Source: JAERML01 sp035687895 (lineage in GTDB: Bacteria; Bacteroidota; Ignavibacteria; UBA10030; UBA6906). From it: a DNA stretch of 22,416 bases. The notes under the pieces are model-generated. The model was not told where the DNA came from. It made no database searches and worked only from the letters and a program-made list of their open reading frames with translations. Of this stretch, positions 1 through 7,522 are shown one piece after another. The position numbers and the translations under genes are program-made. How positions within the stretch are numbered: position 1 is the stretch's first letter; every line of letters begins with the position of its first letter. The stretch covers positions 1 to 22,416 of the forward strand of contig DASRUE010000293.1 of NCBI GenBank assembly GCA_035687895.1, in the 5' to 3' direction.

Positions 1-992
1 GCGTTCTTCGGCTGGGTGAGGATGTTGAGGAGTGCCTCTTCGCCGAGTGAATGGAGAGAGGAAACAAGCGGGAGCCGTCCCACAAACTCCGGGATCATCC
101 CGAATTTCACGAGGTCTTCCGGCTGCACCAGCGGGAGGAAATTGTCGGCGTGACCATCCCGTTTCCCTTTGATGTCGGCGCCGAACCCCATCGGGTTCTG
201 GTTGACACGCCGCGCAATGATCTTCTCCAGCCCATCGAACGCCCCGCCGCAGATGAAGAGGATGTTCCTGGTGTTGATGTTGATCAGGCTCTGTTCCGGA
301 TGTTTCCGTCCGCCTTTGGGCGGCACGCCGGCAATGGTACCTTCGAGGATTTTCAAGAGAGCTTGCTGCACACCTTCCCCGGACACATCACGGGTGATGG
401 ACGCACTGTCGCTCTTCCGCGCAATCTTGTCGATCTCATCGATATAGACAATCCCCCGCTCCGCCTTCTCAATATTATACTCGGCATTCTGGAGAAGGTG
501 AACGAGAATCGTTTCCACATCGTCGCCGACGTATCCTGCCTCGGTCAGAGTTGTTGCGTCTGCAATGGCGAAGGGAAGGTCAAGGACCCGGGCAAGCGTT
601 TGTGCGAGCAGTGTCTTGCCGGTGCCGGTCGGCCCTATCAGCAGGATGTTGGTCTTGTCCAGCTCGACATCATCCAGATCATACAAACGGTCCTTGGCGT
701 CGATCCGCTTGTAGTGGTTGTACACAGCCACGGCAAGGCTCTTCTTGGCCAGCTCCTGCCCGATCACATATTCGTCCAACGCTTTCTTGATCTGCAACGG
801 TGTGAGGCCGGCTTTGGACCCACGGCGTGCGGAGAATGCGGCGAGGTTGTTCCGGATGATATCGACAGAACTCGAAACGCAGATATCGCAGATGTAGACA
901 TCAGGTCCCGCGATGATGCTCTGGACTTCCTCGGGGCTGCGCCCGCAGAAGGAGCAATGGATCTTCTCTCCGCCGCGTGTCTTGGTGGTCAT
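1..992 (-). CDS. clpX: ATP-dependent Clp protease ATP-binding subunit ClpX, C-terminus cut by window edge
   Basis: AAA+ unfoldase that recognises tagged or misfolded proteins and threads them into the ClpP chamber in the cytoplasm. The visible 330 residues begin with a four-cysteine zinc-binding domain (C13, C16, C35, C38). The AAA+ module follows, with Walker A GPTGTGKT at about 120-127, Walker B YIDEID near 180 and, close to the edge, the EFVGRLP motif. About 85 residues of a usual 410-420 are missing beyond position 1. The ATG at 992 gives exactly the family N-terminus (MTTKTRGG before the zinc finger). It lies 12 nt after the clpP stop with no clear Shine-Dalgarno, so translation probably depends on the upstream gene. 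It is the last gene of tig-clpP-clpX visible here. Identification is secure. Confidence 0.97.
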   Translation of the reverse strand, partial: MTTKTRGGEKIHCSFCGRSPEEVQSIIAGPDVYICDICVSSSVDIIRNNLAAFSARRGSKAGLTPLQIKKALDEYVIGQELAKKSLAVAVYNHYKRIDAKDRLYDLDDVELDKTNILLIGPTGTGKTLLAQTLARVLDLPFAIADATTLTEAGYVGDDVETILVHLLQNAEYNIEKAERGIVYIDEIDKIARKSDSASITRDVSGEGVQQALLKILEGTIAGVPPKGGRKHPEQSLININTRNILFICGGAFDGLEKIIARRVNQNPMGFGADIKGKRDGHADNFLPLVQPEDLVKFGMIPEFVGRLPLVSSLHSLGEEALLNILTQPKN

Positions 993-1004
993 GATGGATA
1001 CCGG

Positions 1005-1622
1005 TTACTTCTTGGTTTCGCGTTCCTTTTTCAGGAACACGTTGTCGATTAACCCGTACGTCTTTGCCTGCTCGGAGGACATGTAGTTGTCACGGTCGGT
1101 ATCCTTCTCCACACGGTCGAGAGGCTGGCCGGTGTGGACGGCAAGGATTTCGTTCAGGCGTTTCTTGGTGCGGAGTATTTCTTCCGCCTGGATGCTGATA
1201 TCGGAGGCTGTTCCCTGCGCTCCGCCCCACGGTTGGTGGATCATGATACGTGAATTGGGGAGTCCTGCCCGTTTCCCTTTCGCACCACCTGCGAGCAATA
1301 CAGCCCCCATGCTTGCCGCCATGCCGATGCAGATCGTTGCAACGTCTGGCCGAATATACTGCATGGTGTCGTAAATGGCAAGGCCGGAGGAGACGTTCCC
1401 CCCGGGGCTGTTGATGTAGAGGCTGATATCTTTGTCGGGATCTTCTGATTCGAGGAAGAGAAGCTGCGCGATCACGAGGCTGGCGATCGAATCGTCGATG
1501 GGTGTGCCGATGAAGACGATCCGCTCCTTGAGCAGGCGGGAGAAAATATCGTACGCACGCTCGCCGCGACCGGTCTGTTCCACCACCATGGGGACCAGTT
1601 GATTCACAATTGTTGAACTCAT
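1005..1622 (-). CDS. clpP: ATP-dependent Clp protease proteolytic subunit ClpP
   Basis: Serine peptidase that forms the tetradecameric degradation chamber used by ClpX. The 205-residue product has the full triad: S104 in GMAASMGA, H129 in MIHQPWGG and D178 in TDRDNYM. Length matches the family (about 195-210). I place the start at the ATG at 1622, giving MSSTIVNQLVP, because AAAGGAAG sits 6-7 nt upstream. An in-frame ATG at 1709 overlaps the tig stop and would add 29 residues with no family resemblance, so it is unlikely. Between tig and clpX, same strand, presumably one transcript. Confidence 0.97.
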   Translation of the reverse strand: MSSTIVNQLVPMVVEQTGRGERAYDIFSRLLKERIVFIGTPIDDSIASLVIAQLLFLESEDPDKDISLYINSPGGNVSSGLAIYDTMQYIRPDVATICIGMAASMGAVLLAGGAKGKRAGLPNSRIMIHQPWGGAQGTASDISIQAEEILRTKKRLNEILAVHTGQPLDRVEKDTDRDNYMSSEQAKTYGLIDNVFLKKERETKK

Positions 1623-1705
1623 GCAACTTCCTTTCGCTTGGTTGTTCAACACAGGGATCCGAAGCCCTTGCTCTACATCCTTCGTGCCCCTTGTGTTACT
1701 TCTTA

Positions 1706-2983
1706 TCATTGCTTGGACTTCTCGTCCACCACCTTTTCTTTGATCTTTGCCTGAGACTTGAGAAGCGCGACCACTTTATCCGTGAGGAGACGATCGGCGG
1801 CCGAGCTGGAAGATTTGTAATACTCCAGCAACCGCGCCGCATCAATGCCAATATGTACAGCCTCCTTCTGGGCCAGTTGCTCGATCTCTTCGTCGGCAAC
1901 TGTCAGATTTTCCACCTCCACGATTCGCTCCTTGAGCAGCATCCACTTTGCCTGCCATGTGGCGTATTCCTTACTGTCTTCGCGGAACTTTTTCTCGTCA
2001 AAGTTCTTGGGGAGTTTCCTGTCTCGCGAACGGCTCTTGAGGTCTTCAACAAACGCGTCGATGAAATTGTTCACAAGGGAATCGGGAACCGGAAAATCAT
2101 GTGCTTTGACGGTCTCCGCGGCAAGTGCGTCTGACACCTTCTTCTCTGATTGCTCATCCCAGTACTTCTGAATGTCGGTCCGGAGGTTTTTCCAGAACTC
2201 GTCTTTCGAAGTCACTTTGCCATCGGTGATCTTCTTGACCAGCTCGTCGTCAAACGCCGGCAGGTTGACTTTCTCGATCTTCGTCACGGTCAAGGCAATG
2301 TGGACGGGGTGGGAGTGGTCTTCGTGTTGTGACTCGAACTTTGCGCGGTATGTTCCTCCGACTTCGGCAGATGCGAGGGCTTCCCGGATTTCCTTGACAA
2401 GAGTCTCATCCGAAAGGGTGAATTTCGCTCCGGCGGTCTTCTTCCCAATCAGCGGCGTCCCGGCATCATCAAGTTCTTGAACGTCGGCGGTGACGATGAA
2501 CTCTGCCCCGGTCACCGCGGCAGCGTCTTCCGTAGTGCTGTTCGCATGGCGCAGGTGTTCCACTTCGCCGTTGAGTTCTTCATCAGTTACCGTGTGGACA
2601 GGTTTCTCGACGGAGATGCCCTTGTACTTCTTCAACACGATTGCAGGCTTGACTTCATATTTAATCTTGAACCGGAAATGCTCTCCGCGCTTGAAATCCA
2701 TGTCCACCATCGAGGGTTGCCCGAGGGGTTGGATGTTCCGGTCCGTCATGGCCTTGCGGTAGAACTCGCTGGCCACCGTGTCCAGCGACTCATGCTCGAT
2801 CGCTTCCCCGTAGAGCTTTTTGATCATCTCCATCGGGACTTTTCCCTTGCGAAACCCTCTCAGTTCCACCTTGGGCTGGTATTTCTTGTACGCCTCTTCA
2901 AAGTGTGGCACAAGTTCTGCGTGGCTGACCTCGATCTCTGCTTCCTGCAGGACTTCGGATACCGTGTTGATGTTCACTTCCAC
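1706..2983 (-). CDS. tig: trigger factor, ribosome-associated chaperone
   Basis: Trigger factor binds the ribosome at the exit tunnel and shields nascent chains. The 425-residue product has the ribosome-binding signature GFRKGK at residues 43-48. A central FKBP-like PPIase region lies at roughly 150-245 and a helical C-terminal chaperone region follows. Length is at the short end of the usual 430-450. The start is GTG at 2983, supported by GGAAGGAAGAA about 7 nt upstream. The stop at 1706 lies 83 nt before the clpP start. First protein gene of the tig-clpP-clpX set, and tRNA-Leu lies directly upstream on the same strand with no obvious terminator between, so read-through from the tRNA is possible. 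Confidence 0.95.
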   Translation of the reverse strand: MEVNINTVSEVLQEAEIEVSHAELVPHFEEAYKKYQPKVELRGFRKGKVPMEMIKKLYGEAIEHESLDTVASEFYRKAMTDRNIQPLGQPSMVDMDFKRGEHFRFKIKYEVKPAIVLKKYKGISVEKPVHTVTDEELNGEVEHLRHANSTTEDAAAVTGAEFIVTADVQELDDAGTPLIGKKTAGAKFTLSDETLVKEIREALASAEVGGTYRAKFESQHEDHSHPVHIALTVTKIEKVNLPAFDDELVKKITDGKVTSKDEFWKNLRTDIQKYWDEQSEKKVSDALAAETVKAHDFPVPDSLVNNFIDAFVEDLKSRSRDRKLPKNFDEKKFREDSKEYATWQAKWMLLKERIVEVENLTVADEEIEQLAQKEAVHIGIDAARLLEYYKSSSSAADRLLTDKVVALLKSQAKIKEKVVDEKSKQ

Positions 2984-3033
2984 TTACGTTCTTCCTTCCC
3001 TGGTAACGATTTCGTGACCGCTCCCGTTGTGGG

Positions 3034-3079
3034 TGGGCATAGAGGGACTCGAACCCACTAGATTCTAAGTCTAGCGCGC
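3034..3079 (-). pseudogene. 3' fragment of a second tRNA-Leu (anticodon arm, T arm, 3' acceptor strand)
   Basis: Reading the minus strand, CGCGCTAGA leads into an anticodon arm (stem CTAGA/TCTAG, loop CTTAGAA, anticodon UAG). It runs straight into a T arm with loop TTCGAGT and then acceptor strand TATGCCC plus discriminator A. It aligns with the intact tRNA-Leu next door but lacks the whole variable arm. In the intact gene that arm is flanked by two copies of GTGGGG, and here only one GTGGG remains, so a direct-repeat deletion explains the loss. The T stem has one T-T mismatch. No matching 5' acceptor strand lies just upstream; the exact complement GGGCATA is found at 3249-3255, beyond the intact tRNA. 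Almost certainly not a working class II tRNA. Confidence 0.75.
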
Positions 3080-3119
3080 CCGCCTGACCGCCGTTCAGGC
3101 TTGGATCCTCATGACCTTG

Positions 3120-3201
3120 TGGGTAGAGAGGGACTCGAACCCCCACGGGTTACCCCACTAGCTCCTAAGGCTAGCGCGTCTACCAATTCCGCCATCTACC
3201 C
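3120..3201 (-). tRNA. tRNA-Leu (anticodon UAG)
   Basis: The minus strand folds as a class II tRNA: acceptor GGGTAGA/TCTACCC, D arm GCG...CGC containing TTGGTAGA, anticodon stem CTAGC/GCTAG with loop CTTAGGA (anticodon UAG), variable arm GGG-TAA-CCC, and T arm with loop TTCGAGT. Discriminator is A and CCA is not encoded. It reads CUA and, by wobble, other CUN leucine codons. It lies upstream of tig in the same direction and is sandwiched between fragments of a related tRNA-Leu. Confidence 0.95.
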
Positions 3202-3227
3202 CATAGCAGCCAACGTTCTTACAGCGG

Positions 3228-3255
3228 GCAGGTCTGCCAATTTCGCCATATGCCC
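3228..3255 (-). pseudogene. 5' fragment of a second tRNA-Leu (5' acceptor strand and D arm)
   Basis: The minus strand reads GGGCATA, TG, then a D arm GCGAAATTGGCAGACCTGC, which is the standard 5' part of a class II leucine tRNA. After about position 26 the tRNA pattern stops: there is no proper anticodon stem, no TTCGA T loop and no 3' acceptor strand in the 26 nt before the intact tRNA-Leu begins. Its acceptor strand is perfectly complementary over 7 bp to TATGCCC in the fragment at 3034-3079, suggesting both pieces derive from one tRNA gene or from twin copies. Confidence 0.7.
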
Positions 3256-3522
3256 GAAGATCAAACACCTGCGTGCTTTGCTGCGGTTCTCAGAAAAACA
3301 GGCAGGAAAACCGCCTGCCGTCAGGTCGAAACGGGTTCCAAGATACGCATTTTCTCCAGTAACATCAAGGAATTGCACCAACGGCGAATGGCTGAGGTGC
3401 AGGAGCATAACTGCCTCGGTCACTTGAAATGATAACCGGAATCGCGTAGCTTGCGTTCAATTTCTGCCGGCAGATACCCTGCCACGTACAAGTCCACCGC
3501 ATCGTTCGATGCATCTCAACAT
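3256..3522. other. intergenic region between tRNA-Leu cluster and ppk1
   Basis: This divergent gap must hold the promoters for the minus-strand tRNA/tig operon and for ppk1. Apart from the hairpin at 3292-3319 and a small palindrome CTGCCGGCAG near 3463 I see no convincing -35/-10 pair or operator. Short open frames here have no recognisable content. A minus-strand one encodes HMAKLAD-like residues, which is simply a tRNA D arm read as protein. Confidence 0.5.
3292..3319 (-). terminator. possible intrinsic terminator on the minus strand
   Basis: On the minus strand, GGCAGG, a 7-nt loop and CCTGCC form a 6-bp GC-rich stem, followed by TG and five Ts. The shape fits a short rho-independent terminator. 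No minus-strand gene lies just upstream to be terminated (the next is the kinase at 5601), and the tRNA-Leu cluster begins about 40 nt downstream. It could insulate the tRNA/tig transcript from antisense transcription or be part of a tRNA leader. Confidence 0.4.
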
Positions 3523-5586
3523 ATGAAAGAACGCGACATCCGTCTCAAGAACCGCGACCTGAGTTGGCTCTCTTTTAACCACCGCGTGCTGCAGGAGGCA
3601 GGGGACGCAACCGTGCCGCTCTACGAGAGGATCAAGTTTCTCGCGATCTTCTCTTCCAATCTCGATGAGTTCTTCCGTGTCCGGGTGGCGTCCATCCGGG
3701 CGATGCGGAACCTGAAAAAGAAGGCGGCAAAAAAGCTGGAGTTCGATCCACAGCGACTCCTGAAACGGATTCACAAAGTGGTGACGCTGCAGCAGGAGGA
3801 GTTCGGAGAGATCTTCCGGAACCAGATAAAAAAGGAGCTGAAGCGTGAGGGGATCTTCATCGTCCGAGAAACCGAGGTGAAGGGTGACCAGAAGGAATTC
3901 GTGTGTACGTACTTCCGAGAGCACGTCCAGCAGCACATTGCACCTGTCTTCCTGAGCATCGAGAAGCAACCACCGTTTCTTGAGAACCGTCAATTGTATC
4001 TCGCAGTTCGGCTGCGCCGAAAGCCACTTGGAGCACACCGGAATGAACCCGACGAGATACACTATTGTCTGCTGGAGATCCCGACCTTACACCTTCCCCG
4101 GTTTCTTGCCATCCCGCACCCGAAGGGACGTTACCCTGTGATGTTCCTTGACGATGTCATCCGACTCTGCCTCGGAGATATCTTCTCCCATCATATGGTG
4201 GATGGGGCGTGGTCCTTCAAGCTCACACGGGACGCCGAGCTGTATATAGACGACGAACTTGGCGGTGATCTGGTGGAAAAGGTGAAGAAAGCCCTCTCCA
4301 AGCGCAGCACCGGCGTTCCCAGCCGGTTCCTCTATGACGAGGAAATGCCAAAGAAACTCCTTGCGTTGCTGGGACAGATTTTTGAATTGAATGAAGAAGA
4401 CTTCGTTCCGGGTGGACGATACCACAACTTCAACGACTTCTTCAATTTTCCGAACCCAAAGCATCCAGCGTCCACATATGAACCGATGCCGCCGATCGAC
4501 AGCAATGAGATGAACGCTCCGCTCGAGATGATCGAGAGGAACGACGTGTTGTTGTACTATCCATATGACACGTATGAGCCCGTGGTCCGATTCCTACAGG
4601 CAGCGGCGGATGACCCCGCGGTAACGTCAATCAAAATTACGCTGTATCGTGTGGCAAAGAACTCGCGTGTCGTCGAGCAGTTAATCCGCGCTGCACAGAA
4701 CGGCAAATCGGTCGCGGCGTTCGTGGAAGTAAAAGCCCGGTTTGACGAAGAGTCAAACATCCATTGGGCGGAGGAGATGGAGAAAGCAGGCGCGCAGGTG
4801 CTCTATAGTTTTCCAGAGCTGAAGGTGCATGCCAAAATCTGTCTCGTCTCGCGGAAGGAAGGAGGCGAGCTCAGGCACTATGCCTACCTCAGCACAGGCA
4901 ATTTTAACGAGAATGCAGCGAGAGCCTATACGGATTTCGGGTTGTTTACGGCCGATGAGCGCCTCACACAGGAGGTAGAACAGGTCTTTAGCATTCTGTG
5001 CAGGGATACGAGAAAGGGACGCTTCAAGCATCTTCTGGTCCCACCGTTTAACATGCGCGAGAAGTTCGAGAAATTAATCGAGAACGAGATAAGGGAAGCC
5101 CGGCATGGCCGGAACGCCTCTTTCATTGCCAAGATGAACAGTCTTGAAGATCCAACGATGATTGCCAAACTCTACGAAGCAAGCCAGGCAGGTGTCCAGT
5201 GTACACTGATCGTTCGGGGCATTTGCTGCCTGATTCCCGGTGTCAAAGGAATGAGCGAGAACATCAGAGTGATCAGTATCGTCGATCGGTACCTGGAACA
5301 TGCGCGTGTTTTTGTGTTCCACAACGGAGGAGAGGAGCTGTACTATCTTGCGTCGGCGGATTGGATGCGAAGAAACCTGAGCCGTCGGATCGAGGTGGGA
5401 TTCCCGATATACGAAGAACGGATCCGCGGTCAGGTGCGGGCTATTCTTGATCTTCAATTGCAGGACACCGTGAAGGCACGCATCATCAACAAGAGTCAGA
5501 ACAACAAGTACCGGCAGAAGAACGACAGTGAACTCCTTCGCTCCCAGTACGCGATCTATGATGTTGTAAAAAGTTGGAGAGAATGA
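3523..5586 (+). CDS. ppk1: polyphosphate kinase 1
   Basis: Reversibly transfers the terminal phosphate of ATP to a growing polyphosphate chain through a phosphohistidine intermediate. From the ATG at 3523 the protein is 687 residues, the usual PPK1 length, and begins with the family pattern KNRDLSWLSFNHRVL. The PPK head domain is followed by two phospholipase-D-like C-terminal domains. H436 in LKVHAKI corresponds to the autophosphorylated histidine, and H593 in YLEHARVFVF to the second catalytic histidine. STGNFNE is also present. An upstream TTG at 3451 would add 24 residues with no family resemblance. No strong Shine-Dalgarno precedes either start. The gene converges on the histidine kinase at 5601 with a 14-bp gap and no visible terminator, so the 3' ends may overlap. 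Confidence 0.96.
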   Translation: MKERDIRLKNRDLSWLSFNHRVLQEAGDATVPLYERIKFLAIFSSNLDEFFRVRVASIRAMRNLKKKAAKKLEFDPQRLLKRIHKVVTLQQEEFGEIFRNQIKKELKREGIFIVRETEVKGDQKEFVCTYFREHVQQHIAPVFLSIEKQPPFLENRQLYLAVRLRRKPLGAHRNEPDEIHYCLLEIPTLHLPRFLAIPHPKGRYPVMFLDDVIRLCLGDIFSHHMVDGAWSFKLTRDAELYIDDELGGDLVEKVKKALSKRSTGVPSRFLYDEEMPKKLLALLGQIFELNEEDFVPGGRYHNFNDFFNFPNPKHPASTYEPMPPIDSNEMNAPLEMIERNDVLLYYPYDTYEPVVRFLQAAADDPAVTSIKITLYRVAKNSRVVEQLIRAAQNGKSVAAFVEVKARFDEESNIHWAEEMEKAGAQVLYSFPELKVHAKICLVSRKEGGELRHYAYLSTGNFNENAARAYTDFGLFTADERLTQEVEQVFSILCRDTRKGRFKHLLVPPFNMREKFEKLIENEIREARHGRNASFIAKMNSLEDPTMIAKLYEASQAGVQCTLIVRGICCLIPGVKGMSENIRVISIVDRYLEHARVFVFHNGGEELYYLASADWMRRNLSRRIEVGFPIYEERIRGQVRAILDLQLQDTVKARIINKSQNNKYRQKNDSELLRSQYAIYDVVKSWRE

Positions 5587-5600
5587 TGGAGTGGAAAGAA

Positions 5601-7334
5601 CTACATTCCTCCGGGGAGAATGAGGCGGAAGGTGGTACCAACATTGGGAGTCGATTCGATCTCGATTGTCCCTTTGTGATCGTCCACGATTTTCTTTACA
5701 ATGGCGAGCCCGAGACCGGTCCCCCGTTTCTTCCCATGGGTAAAGAACGGCTCGAACACACGCGCACGGATTTCCGGTGACATACCAACGCCCGTGTCGA
5801 TGAATTCTATGTAGATGGAAGAATCCGCCCTGTGTGTGTGAACCGTAAGGGTGCCGCCATTCGGCATGGCGTCCACGGCGTTGCCCGCGAGGTTGTACAA
5901 GACCCGGATCATCTTCTCAACGTCCAGGACGCAGCGGTCGGTGTATTCATAACGACGTTCCAGCTTGACCCTCTTCCGTACGAAGTCGGCCTCAAGGAAT
6001 TTTAGAGCCCCTTCCATTACTTCCTCCAACCGAATGGGTTTCGCGTTCATCTCGCTCACCCCCCGGGAGAAATCGAGAATCTCCTGTGTCATCTTCACAA
6101 AGCGATCCACCTGGCGGATGATCTCCTCCGCCATCCGGGCAAGATCGGTGCCACCCGATTTTTTCTGGATCACCTGGGCATACAGGCGGAGTGTGGTCAT
6201 CGGGTTCTTGATGTCGTGGATAATCGAGCTGGCCATCCGTCCCACAGCCGAGAGCCGCTCGTTTTTCACCATCTCCCGCGCAATCCGCGCATTCTCCACA
6301 GCGATCGCCGCGTGGACGGAAAGTCCATCGATGAACGACGCGTCCTCAGCGGTGAAGGACCCCTTGTGTTTGTTCAAAAACTGGAACACTCCTACGATCT
6401 TCCCTTCTTTGTCACGCATGGGCATACAAAGGACATTGTGAGTCTTGTAGCCGCTCTTCCGGTCGATCTCGGGGTTGAACCGGGGATCACGATAGGCGTC
6501 GGTGATGTTCACGGTCTCACCGGTCTTTGCGACGTAGCCTGCGAGCCCTTTCCCAATCGGGAGGCGGATCTCCACCATGTCTTTGCCTTGCGCTGCCTTC
6601 GACCAGAGCTCATGGTTCGGCTCATCGACCAGGTACAGAGTCCCCCGATCAGCTTTGATGCTGTGCGCCGCAGCGTCAAGAATGATCACCAACAGCTTGT
6701 CAATGTCAATCGTGGAATTGACGATCTTGCTTGCTTCAATCAGGAGATTGAGCTTTTCCATCTTTGCCCGTGAGGCCAAGGCATGCCGTTCGAGTTCCCG
6801 GACGAATGTCTGGTCCATTGTCCGGAGGCGGATTGCGAGGTTCTTCAGGAGGTTGAATGTGAAGGCGTCGCTTTCCTTGATGAGGGATCGGAAATCGGAA
6901 GCACTGAAGCTGACGATAGCCGTGTTATCCAGCGCCTCCGCGCGTGCCGAGCGGGGAAGGCCGTCGATGATTGACAATTCACCAAAGAAATCTCCTTCAT
7001 GCAACACTGCGAGCAGCGATTCATTGCCGTATTTTGTATATTTCTTAATGCTGACCCTCCCCTCCGCAATCAGGTAGAGGTCGCGCCCCCGGGTTGATTC
7101 GTCAAAAATAATCTCGCCGGCCTTAAAACGCCCGACAGTTAGCTTGGGGATGGTTGCTGTGAAGCTTCGCTTGCTGACGTTGGTGAAAAGTATGTTGCGG
7201 CGAAGCCGGGCGAGAAGATCATCAGTGATTACGGGTCGTCGGCGGGGGGGCTTGAGCGTGGTAACGAGCGCTCGAGACACCGTTGTTGGCCGATGTGATG
7301 AAGGGGAAGTCTTTCTGGTGTTCTTGGGTTTCAT
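5601..7334 (-). CDS. soluble sensor histidine kinase with cNMP-binding and GAF domains
   Basis: A cytoplasmic histidine kinase with no membrane segment. Numbered from the ATG at 7334 (577 aa), the order is: a basic, Pro/Ser/Thr-rich N-terminus; a CAP-type cyclic-nucleotide-binding fold at about 55-155 with FGELSIIDGLPRSARAEA; a GAF domain at about 190-360; a HisKA helix pair with H373 in IIHDIKNP; and a HATPase domain with N box NLAGNAVDAM, G1 DTGVGM and G2 GTGLGLAIVKK. A TTG at 7442 would lengthen it by 36 residues that look non-conserved; neither start has a clear Shine-Dalgarno. No response regulator is adjacent. The cNMP fold suggests a small-molecule or nucleotide input, but the ligand cannot be told from sequence. 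Divergent from the ABC exporter and convergent with ppk1. Confidence 0.9.
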   Translation of the reverse strand: MKPKNTRKTSPSSHRPTTVSRALVTTLKPPRRRPVITDDLLARLRRNILFTNVSKRSFTATIPKLTVGRFKAGEIIFDESTRGRDLYLIAEGRVSIKKYTKYGNESLLAVLHEGDFFGELSIIDGLPRSARAEALDNTAIVSFSASDFRSLIKESDAFTFNLLKNLAIRLRTMDQTFVRELERHALASRAKMEKLNLLIEASKIVNSTIDIDKLLVIILDAAAHSIKADRGTLYLVDEPNHELWSKAAQGKDMVEIRLPIGKGLAGYVAKTGETVNITDAYRDPRFNPEIDRKSGYKTHNVLCMPMRDKEGKIVGVFQFLNKHKGSFTAEDASFIDGLSVHAAIAVENARIAREMVKNERLSAVGRMASSIIHDIKNPMTTLRLYAQVIQKKSGGTDLARMAEEIIRQVDRFVKMTQEILDFSRGVSEMNAKPIRLEEVMEGALKFLEADFVRKRVKLERRYEYTDRCVLDVEKMIRVLYNLAGNAVDAMPNGGTLTVHTHRADSSIYIEFIDTGVGMSPEIRARVFEPFFTHGKKRGTGLGLAIVKKIVDDHKGTIEIESTPNVGTTFRLILPGGM

Positions 7335-7461
7335 CCAGTGCCGAAGCCTGACAGAAGGAGATGCCGTGTGTGTTCCCCGAACGACACGAGGGTGGGAGCG
7401 AAGAGCCCGAGTAATCTGTTTGTTGCCAAGGTCGTGCAACAAGTGTATCGCGCTTTCGTGG

Positions 7462-7468
7462 TATAATA
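7462..7468. promoter_or_regulatory. candidate shared -10 element for divergent kinase and ABC exporter genes
   Basis: TATAATA reads as a perfect TATAAT on the plus strand, 55 nt before the ABC ATPase start, and as TATTATA on the minus strand, facing the kinase. I see no good -35 at 17 bp in either direction, so this rests on the -10 and its place in the only divergent gap here. Confidence 0.4.
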
Positions 7469-7522
7469 GGGAAAACGTGTCCGAGAGTCAAGAATCCAGC
7501 GCCAGGAACTAACCGTATCTCC

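Noticed and set aside
51..1052. Plus-strand open frame of 333 codons across clpX
   Set aside because: It is the antisense shadow of clpX, whose minus-strand frame has all ClpX motifs. The plus-strand product has no recognisable domain.
1623..1709. N-terminal extension of ClpP from an ATG overlapping the tig stop
   Set aside because: The extra 29 residues do not look like ClpP, and the ATG at 1622 has a good Shine-Dalgarno and yields a normal-length protein.
3034..3255. Functional trans-spliced or intron-containing tRNA-Leu
   Set aside because: The outer halves pair at the acceptor stem, but the rebuilt tRNA would have no variable region at all and a T-stem mismatch. Split tRNAs of this kind are known from archaea, so decay is the simpler explanation.
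3196..3423. Minus-strand small protein ending HMAKLADLPAVRTLAAMG
   Set aside because: The MAKLAD-like part is a tRNA D arm translated as protein, a well-known false-ORF signature, and the rest lacks any domain.
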